The notes under the pieces are model-generated. The model searched no databases. It was not told the origin of the DNA and saw only the letters and a program-made list of their open reading frames with translations. Shown in pieces: positions 16,607 through 25,318 of a stretch of 64,000 nt of DNA. This DNA comes from an uncultured Eubacteriales bacterium (GTDB taxonomy: Bacteria > Bacillota > Clostridia > Christensenellales > DTU072): positions 1 through 64,000 of the forward strand of contig CASFAV010000012.1 of the NCBI GenBank assembly GCA_949292905.1, written 5' to 3'. Each line of letters begins with the position of its first letter. The stretch's first letter is position 1. The position numbers and the translations under genes were made by a program.

Positions 16607-17134
16607 ATGCAGGACGAAAGCACAAAACATAAGTTGTTGGTATTGTTCGTAATGGAGAAATTCGAAACGCCGATCTCGGAAGATCTGCTCCTTACGATCT
16701 GCTGTATAGACAACGGCTGGATACCCTATCTGTATTGCAAACAAGTGATCAACGAGCTCATCAAAAGCGCGTTTATTTCACGTTCGGTAACTCCCGGCGA
16801 CAACTCCTCTCTTTTATCGATAACCGCAGACGGTCGCAGTTGCATTGCGTATTTTTATAACGATATCCCCCTCTCGTTACAGACGGAGATAACCACTTTT
16901 ATTAAAGAAAACCGCATAATTTACCGCAAAAAGCAAGAATTCGTATGCGATTATTTCCGCAACAACGACGGCACTTTCACCGTCGCGCTGAAGATACAGG
17001 ACCCTTCGAAGGTGCTGCTGGATCTCAAGATCGTCGTGGACAGCAGAGCGCTCGCTACTTCCATCAAGAACAGTTGGGGACACACGGCGCCCGAAGTTTA
17101 CAAGACTCTGCACGACATACTCCTCGAAAGCTGA
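16607..17134 (+). CDS. DUF4364 family protein, probable transcriptional regulator
   Basis: A 175-residue protein of the Clostridia-restricted DUF4364 family. The N-terminal 70 residues resemble a winged helix, with KLLVLFVMEKFETPISEDLL and the CCIDNGWIPY stretch; the C-terminal half is alpha/beta. The start is the ATG at 16607, six bases after GAGAGGA; a TTG and another ATG just upstream are in frame but lack a site. Function is not established beyond a presumed DNA-binding fold. It is a single-gene unit with its own promoter and a shared terminator. Confidence 0.85.
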   Translation: MQDESTKHKLLVLFVMEKFETPISEDLLLTICCIDNGWIPYLYCKQVINELIKSAFISRSVTPGDNSSLLSITADGRSCIAYFYNDIPLSLQTEITTFIKENRIIYRKKQEFVCDYFRNNDGTFTVALKIQDPSKVLLDLKIVVDSRALATSIKNSWGHTAPEVYKTLHDILLES

Positions 17135-17154
17135 ACCAAACGGTACTTCCGTAA

Positions 17155-17182
17155 AAAAAGCTTCGCCTGCGCAAAGCTTTTT
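17155..17182. terminator. Bidirectional terminator between DUF4364 and GNAT genes
   Basis: Stem AAAAAGCTT/AAGCTTTTT (17155-17163 with 17174-17182), A-tract on one side and T-tract on the other, between two convergent genes. Confidence 0.85.
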
Positions 17183-17184
17183 CT

Positions 17185-17715
17185 TTACATCGTTTTCTCG
17201 AATCTGAAAAAGGCATCCGTACCCGGTAAAGGTTTGCCGTCCGAACCGACGGGCGAAGCGTGTAAGGGATCTTTGTGATATTCGTTATAGAATTCCACGA
17301 TCTTGAATCCGCATTTGTTGACGTAGAAATTTATGTTGCGCCTTTCGAAATACGGGGTGACCGTTTCCCATATGCGGGTAAAAGGATATTTGCGCTCTAT
17401 CGCTTCCCATGCTGCAAGTCCGAGCCCTTTACCGTGTTTCGACGGATCTATGAAAAAAAGGTCGAGCGAACTTTTACCAGAGCCCGCGTCCGCAGTGACG
17501 ACGGCTCCGCCCACTCTTTCGCCGTCCGCAACGATGTGCCACACGTCCGCGCCCGGCGCGTAGAGCGATCCGCGCACGTCCTCGTCCGACGGTATCGGCC
17601 CGTTGGTAAGGGGTCCGAATGTTTCCTCGACGGCGACGGCAAACGCCGCCTGTAAAGCGGCAGTAAACTCCGCATACTCGCCCGGATAAGCGCGCACCAA
17701 TTCCGTTCCGCTCAT
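17185..17715 (-). CDS. GNAT family N-acetyltransferase
   Basis: A 176-residue acetyltransferase of the GNAT fold. The acetyl-CoA binding motif A is seen in DLFFIDPSKHGKGLGLAAW (about 98-116), where a GxGxxxW pattern follows beta-strand 4. The C-terminal part has the expected ERRNINFYVNKCGFKIVEF stretch, typical of the last strands. The acceptor is unknown; amine-containing metabolites, drugs or protein N-termini are all possible. It is preceded by an AAGGTG site and a consensus promoter. Confidence 0.85.
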   Translation of the reverse strand: MSGTELVRAYPGEYAEFTAALQAAFAVAVEETFGPLTNGPIPSDEDVRGSLYAPGADVWHIVADGERVGGAVVTADAGSGKSSLDLFFIDPSKHGKGLGLAAWEAIERKYPFTRIWETVTPYFERRNINFYVNKCGFKIVEFYNEYHKDPLHASPVGSDGKPLPGTDAFFRFEKTM

Positions 17716-17750
17716 ACTTCAAGCACCTTACCGATCGGTTATTTGCGTTA

Positions 17751-17779
17751 ATTATAACCCGTATGCCGCCCGCTGTCAA
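17751..17779 (-). promoter_or_regulatory. Consensus sigma-A promoter of the GNAT gene
   Basis: On the minus strand TTGACA (17774-17779), 17 bases, TATAAT (17751-17756): both hexamers perfect. It supports a standard housekeeping sigma in this organism. Confidence 0.85.
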
Positions 17780-17791
17780 AGCGTTGCGCTC

Positions 17792-17818
17792 AAAAAACCG
17801 CGCCCGTTAAGGCGCGGT
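17792..17818 (-). terminator. Terminator of the aspartokinase gene
   Basis: Stem ACCGCGCC/GGCGCGGT with a 6-base loop (17797-17818), followed on the minus strand by a T run, 26 bases past the stop. Confidence 0.85.
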
Positions 17819-17843
17819 AAGCGGATAACCGATACGGGGCTTA

Positions 17844-19154
17844 TCAGCCGAAGAATGCGTTGTATATAGCCGCTATGGAAAGCGCGTAATCCTTTTCTTC
17901 CACTCCGACGATGATATTGAGCTCCGACGAACCCTGGTCTATGAGGCGGATATTCACGCCCGCCTGATAGAGAGCGGTGAATATTTTGGCAGCCGTTCCC
18001 AGCGTGTTCGCCATTCCGTGCCCCACTATCGCTATAAGCGCGAGAGAGTGCGATATCTCTATGTAATCGGGATTGACCGCGCCGCGTATGTCGTCGATTA
18101 ATTTTTTCTCCGGTATACCTTTAGACTGGAAGTCCGAAAGCACTATGCTCATCGTGTCGATACCCGTAGGGATATGCTCCACGCTCAGACCGTGCCTCTC
18201 GAGCACGCTCAGGACTTTACGGCAGAAGCCTATCTCGCCGTTCATCATCGCCTTCTTCAGGGAAATGGTGGTGTTTCCTTTGCGTCCCGCGATGCCCGTG
18301 ATACAGGGGGTGTCGTAACCGTCGGTGGAGGGAAGTATCATCGTGCCGGGTTGATCGGGATCGAAGGTGTTGCGGATATTGATGGGTATCCCGTCTATCT
18401 GCACGGGGAAGATACTGTCGGGATGCAGTACGCTCGCGCCCATGTAAGAGAGTTCTCGCAGCTCCTCGTAGCTAAGGACCTCTATCCCTCTCGGAGAATC
18501 CACGAGTCTGGGGTCGGTGACCATGAATCCGTTGACGTCTGTCCAATTCTCGTATACGTCGGCGCCGACGCCCCTTGCGATTATCGCTCCCGTGAAATCG
18601 GATCCGCCGCGCGTAAAAGTCTTGATCGATTTGTCGGGCATCCTGCCGTAGAAACCGGGGAACACGATGCCCCTCTCGGAACCTGCGTAACGCGATACGA
18701 GATCGTTGGTAAGCTCCGCGTCGAACGTGCCGTCGTGCTTGAATTTGATGACGTCCGCCGCGTCCACCATCTCGAAGCCGAGCGCCTCGGAAACGACTAC
18801 CGCGGAAAGATATTCGCCGCGCGACGCGGCGTAATCGGCGCTCGTCGACTCGTCGATGCCTTTTTCCACTTCGTCGAGATATTTATTTATGTCGGCTTTC
18901 ACTCCGAGATCTTCGCACAATTCGACAAAGCGTGCCCTTATAGCGGTCATTGTGTTGCTACAGCTACCTTTTTCACATTTCTCCGCATAAGCCGCATAGA
19001 GAAGGTCGGTGACCTTGGTGTCCTGCGAATAACGCTTGCCGGGAGCGGACACTACTACGAATTTACGCTCCTTGTCGGAAAGGACGATCTTCTTTACTCT
19101 GTTGATAGCCGCGGCAGTCGCCATCGACGTGCCGCCGAATTTACATACTTTCAT
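17844..19154 (-). CDS. Aspartate kinase
   Basis: A 436-residue aspartokinase. It phosphorylates L-aspartate, the first step to lysine, threonine, methionine and diaminopimelate for peptidoglycan. The N-terminal KFGGTSM motif (residues 6-12) binds ATP. TRGGSDFTGAIIA is the substrate/catalytic segment. Two ACT domains in the last 130 residues (including VGHGMANTLG) provide feedback control. The start has an AAGGA site nine bases upstream. The leader is only about 55 bases, too short for a lysine riboswitch. It stands behind the DUF1015 gene. Confidence 0.93.
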   Translation of the reverse strand: MKVCKFGGTSMATAAAINRVKKIVLSDKERKFVVVSAPGKRYSQDTKVTDLLYAAYAEKCEKGSCSNTMTAIRARFVELCEDLGVKADINKYLDEVEKGIDESTSADYAASRGEYLSAVVVSEALGFEMVDAADVIKFKHDGTFDAELTNDLVSRYAGSERGIVFPGFYGRMPDKSIKTFTRGGSDFTGAIIARGVGADVYENWTDVNGFMVTDPRLVDSPRGIEVLSYEELRELSYMGASVLHPDSIFPVQIDGIPINIRNTFDPDQPGTMILPSTDGYDTPCITGIAGRKGNTTISLKKAMMNGEIGFCRKVLSVLERHGLSVEHIPTGIDTMSIVLSDFQSKGIPEKKLIDDIRGAVNPDYIEISHSLALIAIVGHGMANTLGTAAKIFTALYQAGVNIRLIDQGSSELNIIVGVEEKDYALSIAAIYNAFFG

Positions 19155-19211
19155 ACTTCTTTTTCCTTAACTTATTCTTGAATTATTACACAATGTGAGC
19201 ATAGCGCGCCG

Positions 19212-20441
19212 TCATCCGACGATAGACTTACATTCGAGATAATAGCGCTTGTGCTCCGGTTCGCCTATCGAAAAAGCTTTCTTGGGAAGGTTGCCGACGT
19301 TCACGACGAAATTGACGAGCTCGGCGTTGGGGAAATCGGGCATCACTATCCCTATGCCGCAGGCTTCATCCACAGCCTCTTTGAGGTGTCCCTCGTTATG
19401 TACGTATTCCACTTCGAAGCCCTTGTGGAGCTTCGCGTAACTCTCGATATACGTTTGCACCGCGCTTATCGTAAGACTCGCTTTCTCGGGGCAGTCGACG
19501 TATTCCTCGCCGTCTTTATAAACGAGCTTAAGCTTGCCGCTGCCTTTGAGCGCCGCGCGCAGTCCCGCGACGAATTCGGGGTCGCGGGAGTATATGAGCC
19601 TGTGTATGGGCTTGAAATCCATCCCGCCTCCGTAGAGATTGACCATCTCGACGAGCATATACCTTGCGGGATGTCCTTCGCACTCCTCGGGGGTAAGCGT
19701 CTTTTTAAGATTCTCCCACATCACTTTGGCGGTAGCTATGGAATGGTTGCCGTCACCTACGGCAAACATTATCCCCGCGTCGAAGCCGTATTTCTTCGTC
19801 TGTACTTCGGGATCGAGCAACGCTTCGAGCTTCTCTGCGAGCGCTTCGGAATCGGGCACCGCGTAACCGGCTATGTGACCGCCGCCCATATTGAGATCGA
19901 AGTCGTAGAGCTTCTCCATCTCTTCGCGGCGAGCGTAAAGAGGCTCGATTATCCGCTTGTCGGGATCGTCGATGAGCACTATCGCGTGCGGCGATTCCAG
20001 GGGAGCTTTTTCTCTTATCCTTATACGGACCGGCAGACGCTCTACGAGAGTGTCCTCTGTGGCGCGTATAGGCACACGCACCCTGTTCCAATCGTAAGCG
20101 TCGAGATCTATGGAGATCATCACTCCCACGCGCTTCTCGCCGTTCTCCACTTCGCGCTCAACGAGCACGAAGCCTTCTCTGCCCACGAAAAGTCCGCTCT
20201 CGACGTAAGCGTTCATATTCTTCCATACCTCCGAGATACGCTCGTCGAGATTACCGCTGTTGAGATATATCTCCGGACAGGTAATTTTAAGCGTGCTGGG
20301 CGCATCGCCCACGTATTCGGTGAGTTCCGACCAGTATTGCGGGCGGGCACAGAATTGATCGCAGGCTATCGTAGCCCATTTGCTCATATCCGTTCCCTTA
20401 CGGGGGAGCAGTACGACGGGTATTCTGACAACGTTTTTCAT
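19212..20441 (-). CDS. DUF1015 family protein
   Basis: A 409-residue protein of the DUF1015 family, found widely in Clostridia and often near amino-acid genes. Typical features are the N-terminal IPVVLLPRKG and ATIACDQFCARPQYW segments, the central FAVGDGNHSIATAK stretch, and the C-terminal NEGHL. The GDGNHS motif is the conserved core and suggests a nucleotide or metal site, but no activity is established. AAGGAACGG site before the ATG. It lies between CdaA and aspartokinase on the same strand, with a 90-base gap to CdaA that contains a small CCGCG/CGCGG hairpin. Confidence 0.85.
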   Translation of the reverse strand: MKNVVRIPVVLLPRKGTDMSKWATIACDQFCARPQYWSELTEYVGDAPSTLKITCPEIYLNSGNLDERISEVWKNMNAYVESGLFVGREGFVLVEREVENGEKRVGVMISIDLDAYDWNRVRVPIRATEDTLVERLPVRIRIREKAPLESPHAIVLIDDPDKRIIEPLYARREEMEKLYDFDLNMGGGHIAGYAVPDSEALAEKLEALLDPEVQTKKYGFDAGIMFAVGDGNHSIATAKVMWENLKKTLTPEECEGHPARYMLVEMVNLYGGGMDFKPIHRLIYSRDPEFVAGLRAALKGSGKLKLVYKDGEEYVDCPEKASLTISAVQTYIESYAKLHKGFEVEYVHNEGHLKEAVDEACGIGIVMPDFPNAELVNFVVNVGNLPKKAFSIGEPEHKRYYLECKSIVG

Positions 20442-20531
20442 TTGACCGTTCCTTATTTATCGAAAATGATTTTTGTACTTTTTTTGACTCCGCGTCGTGA
20501 AGGCGCGGTACGCTTACGTAGCCTTTATTTA

Positions 20532-21344
20532 TCACAACGAGCGCGTGCGGGTCTGAGGGGTTATCTTCAGCGTTTCGTGAAGTATGTCGCGCAGTCTGTC
20601 GGGAGTTACGAATCTTCTCAATTCGCCGTGCTTGGCTATCGAAATTATGCCCGTTTCTTCGGACACGATTATGGTGAGCATATCGCTTTCTTCGGTTATG
20701 CCTATACCCGCTCTGTGACGGGTACCGAGGTTCTTCGCCACCGCCTGCGACTGCGAAAGCGGCAGGAAGCAGCCTGCGGCAAGCACCTTATTGCCCTTGA
20801 TTATCACGGCGCCGTCGTGGAAGGGAGCGCGCGTGTTGAATATCGCTTCCAGAAGCGACGCGCTCACTATGGCTTCGAGCTCCACGCCGGTATCGAGTAT
20901 GTGTTTCGCCACAGCGGTGGGCGCTATGACGATGAGAGCTCCGGTGCGCGCCTTCGACATCGTCTGACAGGCGCGTATTATCTCGTCCACCGATTTACGC
21001 AGTTCCTCGTCGCTCAGATCGGAGTCCACGAGCGTACTTTTATCTGTGGATTTGGTGAGGTTGAAAAACATCACTTTGAAATCGGATTGGTACACCACCA
21101 CGACTGCCGCAACGAGGAACCACGCGGCAAGCGATATGAGTCCGCGCGCTATCGGTACCGGGACTCCCGCATAGTCTTCGAGAATGATGACCGTGATATA
21201 AAGCGCGAGCACCGCCGTATACAGCAGCATGAGTTTCACGCTCTTGCGACGGTAAAAGAATACGTACATTACCGCAAGCACCGCCGCGATGGTTATTATG
21301 TCGATGATAAGCGTGGCTGCGCCGACATGCATAGCTCCGAACAT
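20532..21344 (-). CDS. cdaA: Diadenylate cyclase CdaA
   Basis: A 270-residue membrane enzyme that makes cyclic di-AMP from two ATP. Three membrane helices lie in the first 90 residues. The DAC domain follows, with catalytic DGA (177-179, in FHDGAVI) and RHR (209-211, in GTRHRAG), both intact. C-di-AMP controls potassium and osmolyte transport and cell-wall balance in Bacillota. In most of that group the next gene is its regulator cdaR; here the downstream gene is DUF1015 and the upstream gene an unknown membrane protein. GGGAGG site 10 bases before ATG. Confidence 0.93.
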   Translation of the reverse strand: MFGAMHVGAATLIIDIITIAAVLAVMYVFFYRRKSVKLMLLYTAVLALYITVIILEDYAGVPVPIARGLISLAAWFLVAAVVVVYQSDFKVMFFNLTKSTDKSTLVDSDLSDEELRKSVDEIIRACQTMSKARTGALIVIAPTAVAKHILDTGVELEAIVSASLLEAIFNTRAPFHDGAVIIKGNKVLAAGCFLPLSQSQAVAKNLGTRHRAGIGITEESDMLTIIVSEETGIISIAKHGELRRFVTPDRLRDILHETLKITPQTRTRSL

Positions 21345-21362
21345 AACTCCGAACCTCCCAGA

Positions 21363-22148
21363 TCAAACGCCGTAGCCGCGGAATATCTCGTCGTCTCCGC
21401 CGCGCGAGGGAGGCGGTGAAGGCGGACGATAATCGTTTCTTGCGTCCGTTTGTTCTTTTTTAAGTTTTTTGAATACAGTGAAATACAACAATATCCCCGT
21501 GCCGAGCACCAACGCCGCCATTACGCCGGACACGACCTTCGCGCCGACGCCGTAGGATGCGTCGGTAAGAGTCAATATAAGATCGAGCACGGTGATGACG
21601 CCTTCGAATATGAAGTAGATATTGAAAAGCCTGTAGTACACGTTGAACACGTTAAGATCGTTGACGCATTCCTCTTTGACGCCCAGATAACATACGGTGA
21701 ATACCGCTGTAAGCATTATGAAATTGAGTATACCGTATCCGTAATTATACGCTTGGGGCGCCCATATCGCGGTAAGGCTGTATAAGCCGGTGACCGTTCT
21801 GTAAACCGCGTAGGAGTAGCGCACGGAAGTGAAATAGTATCTTTGACCGCGCGACCTGTACCCGGAGCGGATGAAAAACGAAAATACTACCGCGGCGATA
21901 AGCTCCATGATGCCCCAGCTCACGAAAGCGCTGATTACTGCGACGATATATTTCCACGAAGGCGACAAAGCCGCCAGATAGGAGCTTACGTCTATCCCCG
22001 CGGAAGAATACGCCTCGAGCATGGACTCGACCATGGAGTCGAAATTGATTATCATCGGTACCGACGCTATGAAGCATGCCAGAAATACCGCGACGTAGCT
22101 TACCCATACGGGAATGGAATTGAGTTTATCGTAAATTTTCTTGATCAT
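21363..22148 (-). CDS. Unrecognised multi-pass membrane protein upstream of cdaA
   Basis: About 261 residues with roughly six hydrophobic helices, including one near residues 15-40, one near 65-90 and four between about 120 and 225. The cytoplasmic tail is short and Pro/Gly/Asp-rich (PPSPPPSRGG). The start is the ATG at 22148, behind GAGGTG; an in-frame GTG lies two codons upstream. It ends 18 bases before cdaA, so the two are surely co-transcribed. I do not recognise the family. Its place suggests a possible partner of the diadenylate cyclase, in the absence of CdaR. Confidence 0.75.
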   Translation of the reverse strand: MIKKIYDKLNSIPVWVSYVAVFLACFIASVPMIINFDSMVESMLEAYSSAGIDVSSYLAALSPSWKYIVAVISAFVSWGIMELIAAVVFSFFIRSGYRSRGQRYYFTSVRYSYAVYRTVTGLYSLTAIWAPQAYNYGYGILNFIMLTAVFTVCYLGVKEECVNDLNVFNVYYRLFNIYFIFEGVITVLDLILTLTDASYGVGAKVVSGVMAALVLGTGILLYFTVFKKLKKEQTDARNDYRPPSPPPSRGGDDEIFRGYGV

Positions 22149-22167
22149 ATACACCTCGTCGTGACCG

Positions 22168-23130
22168 TTACATCGCCGTGATCTCGGCGACTGCGGTCCT
22201 GAAAGCCGTTTCGTCGCTCATCTCGCCGCTCTTGAAGGAGAATTCGGCGTCGACAAGCAACGTCAATATTTTTTTCAGCGCGGATTGCGAATATTTGCGC
22301 GCGCTCTCGCGCGAACGGCGCACCGCGTATTCCTTTATGCCGAGCGCTTCCGCGAGCTCCGCGTCGCTCGCTTTGGGCGACAACGCGCAGTGCAGAAGTC
22401 TGCGGTATTGATTTATAAGCAAAGAAAGCAGCACCGGGTACGGCACTCCTTCCGCTATGAACCGCGACATGAGCTCCGTGGCTCTCGCGCGGTTGCGCTC
22501 CGCGAGCGCCCCGGAGAATTCGTACACCGCGTTTTCCTGAGTGTCCGCTACGAGCGCGTCCACGGCTTCCGCGGTTATATCGCCTTGAAGACAATACGCT
22601 TCCAGTTTCGCGAGCTCATTGGCTATTCTTGCCATATCGCGATTGGTGTATTCCGCGAGCATATTCAGCGCGCGATAATCTATTCTGCGCGGCTTGACGA
22701 GCTCGGTAACGTAATTGCGTAACGCCGGCGCGTCCAGCCTGGAGCAGTCTATCTCCGTCATACGCTTCGCCGTCTGAACGGGCAGTTTCGAATCGTATAC
22801 GACGAGTACGGTATCGCCGGTTAGCTCGTCCAGTACCCGCGCCCACGCCGCCGCGGCGGATTTACTTTCCGTATCCCCTTTCCCTGACGCGCCGTAACCG
22901 CCCGCGAGCACCACCACTTTGCCGCCGAAAGGCGAAAAAGAGGTCACCGCTTCCTCGAGATCTTCCGGAGCACGGAAAGGATATGTCGATTTAAGATCGA
23001 GATCGCGCGCATATTCGGGTACGAGAGCACGGAATTCACCGAGCGCTTTGTCGCGCCAGTATCCGTCGTCCCCCGTGAGATAAAAAGCGCCGCAGGTTTC
23101 CTCCGTGGCTTTGAAATCGACAGCCTTCAT
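22168..23130 (-). CDS. holA: DNA polymerase III delta subunit
   Basis: A 320-residue clamp-loader subunit. The N-terminal domain starts with FKATEETCGAFYLTGDDGYW, resembling the YL-GdD start of HolA; the middle and C-terminal helical domains include YTNRDMARIANELAKLEAY and the LLSLLINQYRRLLH segment. It loads the beta clamp with HolB and DnaX. Next to comEC, its common neighbour in Bacillota. The ATG at 23130 has no ribosome-binding site, and a TATAAT box ends six bases before it, so the mRNA probably starts at the ATG itself. Confidence 0.9.
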   Translation of the reverse strand: MKAVDFKATEETCGAFYLTGDDGYWRDKALGEFRALVPEYARDLDLKSTYPFRAPEDLEEAVTSFSPFGGKVVVLAGGYGASGKGDTESKSAAAAWARVLDELTGDTVLVVYDSKLPVQTAKRMTEIDCSRLDAPALRNYVTELVKPRRIDYRALNMLAEYTNRDMARIANELAKLEAYCLQGDITAEAVDALVADTQENAVYEFSGALAERNRARATELMSRFIAEGVPYPVLLSLLINQYRRLLHCALSPKASDAELAEALGIKEYAVRRSRESARKYSQSALKKILTLLVDAEFSFKSGEMSDETAFRTAVAEITAM

Positions 23131-23136
23131 AAAATT

Positions 23137-23165
23137 ATTATACAACACGCGCGAGCGATTTACAA
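23137..23165 (-). promoter_or_regulatory. Leaderless promoter of holA
   Basis: On the minus strand TTGTAA (23160-23165), 17 bases, TATAAT (23137-23142), six bases, then ATG. With the normal -10 spacing the first transcribed base is the A of the start codon at 23130. There is no Shine-Dalgarno sequence. Confidence 0.7.
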
Positions 23166-23169
23166 CTGT

Positions 23170-24699
23170 TTATAATACGATAAGTAGCGCAATTACCGCG
23201 CCGGAAACTCCGGCGTAAGCCGTCTTGATCTTTTTCGGCAACAGATTATATTTGGAAACGAAAAGCACTGCGGCAGAATAAACCGCCGCGACCGCGGAAG
23301 AAACGTGCACGTCCAACGTGGCGAAAGGAAGCGCGGAAATGAATTGCGAAAAATATATAAAACCTTGCAAAAGGTACTTGAAAGGCACAAGCAGGTATCC
23401 TATAGGCGGGATAATGAGCGCGAACAAGCTTATCGGCACCAAAAAGAAATATATGACGGAAACGTACGGAACGGCTATCACGTTGGCTATGACGAAGTAT
23501 AGCGCGAAGGTACCGAAGACGGAAGCCGAAATACCTATGAGCAAGGTGTTGGCGGACAAGGAAACGGCGACGGAGGAAGCGAGGAAAGACGCGAGTCTGC
23601 CCTCCGAGTAAAAGCATTTGCGTATCGCCGAATAGAAAGCCATGATGCCGAGCACCGCCGACACGCTCATCAGGAAGCCTATATCGAAAAGGCTCAACGG
23701 CGCCGCCACGAGCAAGACGATCACGGAGAGCGACAGCGCGTTCACGCTGTCGAAACGTTCCTCCTTTTTAAGAGCGTATAGGAAGCAGATACTTGTCACC
23801 GCGGCGCGCACGACGCCTGCGGGGAAGCCCGTGACGAAGCCGTATCCGAGCAATATAAGCGTTACCGCGAGAAGAGCGGACTTTTTAGGTCTGCGCAGAA
23901 GGCGTAGGAAGAAATAAACTATCCCGCTCAGAAATCCTACGTGCAATCCGCTCACGGCAAGTAGGTGCGAAAGTCCGCTCGCGCGCACGGCTTCCTCGGT
24001 GTCGTAGTCTATGAAGGCTTTATCTCCCACCGTCAGACCGAGAGCTAGCGCGCCCGCGTCCTCGCCCATATAGGTAGTGAAACGCTCGGCGAGCGTGACG
24101 CGGATCGATTCGAAAAATTTCAAGTCGGATCTGCCTTTAACGCTTACGGCTTCGGCTTCCGCCTTATGCCGCACGTCTTTACGGTAATAGGACATCGAAT
24201 AGGGATCGAAGGGATCGAGCTCGAAACTTTCTATACTGCCGTAAATAATCACGAGATCGCCCGTTTCCAGCTTCTCCGAACTCTTGACGGAAGCCTTTTT
24301 CGCAACGCTTTCGCCGTTTACTCTGAGATCTTCCACCGTATAGAGAGAATATCCGTCGCCGTAAGAAGTGACGGCGCAGACGCGCCCTTCGATATACGCG
24401 TTCTCGGCATAACCCGGAGTGACGGAGCCTACGTTATAAGATACGAAAAACAATGTTATACCCGCGAATACCGCAGTGGCGACTATGCGTAAAACGCGCA
24501 TTTTACGGATAAACGCAAAGACAGCCGCCGCAAAAGCCGCTACGGTGACGCACAGCATACCTATGCCGCTGTAACGGAATATCGCCGCAAGCAATATGCC
24601 TGCGGCGAGCGCCGCCGCGGCGTAAGCCACGGGACGGTAATTAAGTATTTCCACGCGTTTCCGGGCGGATCCCGACTTGACCTCTGCGTCCACTTTCAA
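23170..24699 (-). CDS. comEC: ComEC/Rec2 family competence protein lacking the MBL domain
   Basis: A 509-residue polytopic membrane protein. Two N-terminal helices are followed by an OB-like DUF4131 region (about 95-190), then the competence domain with the signature GLSHLLAVSGLHVG (near 245) and eight or so further helices. Full ComEC proteins are 700-800 residues and end in a metallo-beta-lactamase domain; this one stops after the channel part. In DNA uptake it would form the membrane channel. The first codon is TTG directly behind the pgsA stop; the ribosome-binding site is weak, so a start a few codons later is possible. Confidence 0.88.
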   Translation of the reverse strand: MKVDAEVKSGSARKRVEILNYRPVAYAAAALAAGILLAAIFRYSGIGMLCVTVAAFAAAVFAFIRKMRVLRIVATAVFAGITLFFVSYNVGSVTPGYAENAYIEGRVCAVTSYGDGYSLYTVEDLRVNGESVAKKASVKSSEKLETGDLVIIYGSIESFELDPFDPYSMSYYRKDVRHKAEAEAVSVKGRSDLKFFESIRVTLAERFTTYMGEDAGALALGLTVGDKAFIDYDTEEAVRASGLSHLLAVSGLHVGFLSGIVYFFLRLLRRPKKSALLAVTLILLGYGFVTGFPAGVVRAAVTSICFLYALKKEERFDSVNALSLSVIVLLVAAPLSLFDIGFLMSVSAVLGIMAFYSAIRKCFYSEGRLASFLASSVAVSLSANTLLIGISASVFGTFALYFVIANVIAVPYVSVIYFFLVPISLFALIIPPIGYLLVPFKYLLQGFIYFSQFISALPFATLDVHVSSAVAAVYSAAVLFVSKYNLLPKKIKTAYAGVSGAVIALLIVL

Positions 24700-24700
24700 T

Positions 24701-25318
24701 TTATTCCGCGGCGTTGTCGCCGCCGTTTTCGTCCGAAGTTGCGCTCTTTACGGAAACTCCCGCTCCCTTCTCGTCTTTCAGCACGCTCTTGTTGCGCACT
24801 ACGTAATTCACGCCGGACCATATGGTCAGCACGGTAGCGGCGCCGAGCAATATTAGCCCCGCAATGTTTACGTAGCGGTGAACGTTCAGCAATAACAGCG
24901 GCAACGCTATGTCAGTGACGAGAGTTTTGGCTTTACCGAGCTTATCCGCAGCGATGACCGAGCCTTTATTTGCGGCAACGAGCCTGAACGCGTCTATCAT
25001 AAGTTCCCTGCTCATTATCATCACCGCGCACACGGCTACGTACACGTTCACGCCGTAGGCAAAGCCCGCCCTGCCGACAACGATGAAAAGCGCGCACACC
25101 ACGAGCATTTTATCGGCTATGGGATCGAGAAATTTGCCGAGCGAAGTCACCTGATCGAGTTTCCTCGCAAGATACCCGTCCAGAAAATCGGTAGCCGCCG
25201 CGATAACGAAAACCGCCGCGGCAACGACGTCGTGCCACGGGAACGTCACGTAGGCGAATACCAACAATACCGGTAAAAGTACTATCCTCAAAACTGTAAG
25301 CTTGGTCGGTAGATTCAC
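24701..25318 (-). CDS. pgsA: CDP-diacylglycerol-glycerol-3-phosphate 3-phosphatidyltransferase
   Basis: A 205-residue integral membrane enzyme that makes phosphatidylglycerophosphate, the entry to phosphatidylglycerol and cardiolipin. The CDP-alcohol phosphotransferase motif DG-AR-G-D-D is complete in DFLDGYLARKLDQ followed by GKFLDPIADKM. Five to six helices; the C-terminal 30 residues are a charged tail. The start is GTG with an AAGGAGG site, and it overlaps the PHP-gene stop as GTGA. It precedes comEC with one base between them. Confidence 0.93.
   Translation of the reverse strand: MNLPTKLTVLRIVLLPVLLVFAYVTFPWHDVVAAAVFVIAAATDFLDGYLARKLDQVTSLGKFLDPIADKMLVVCALFIVVGRAGFAYGVNVYVAVCAVMIMSRELMIDAFRLVAANKGSVIAADKLGKAKTLVTDIALPLLLLNVHRYVNIAGLILLGAATVLTIWSGVNYVVRNKSVLKDEKGAGVSVKSATSDENGGDNAAE

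Noticed and set aside
19155..19211. Lysine riboswitch before aspartokinase
   Set aside because: The leader is under 60 bases and holds only a ribosome-binding site and a -10-like stretch, far too short for the roughly 170-base aptamer.
19251..21419. Long open frame on the plus strand opposite DUF1015 and cdaA
   Set aside because: It is antisense to three clear genes, has Arg/His/Tyr-rich composition, no ribosome-binding site and no domain. It arises from codon bias of the real strand.
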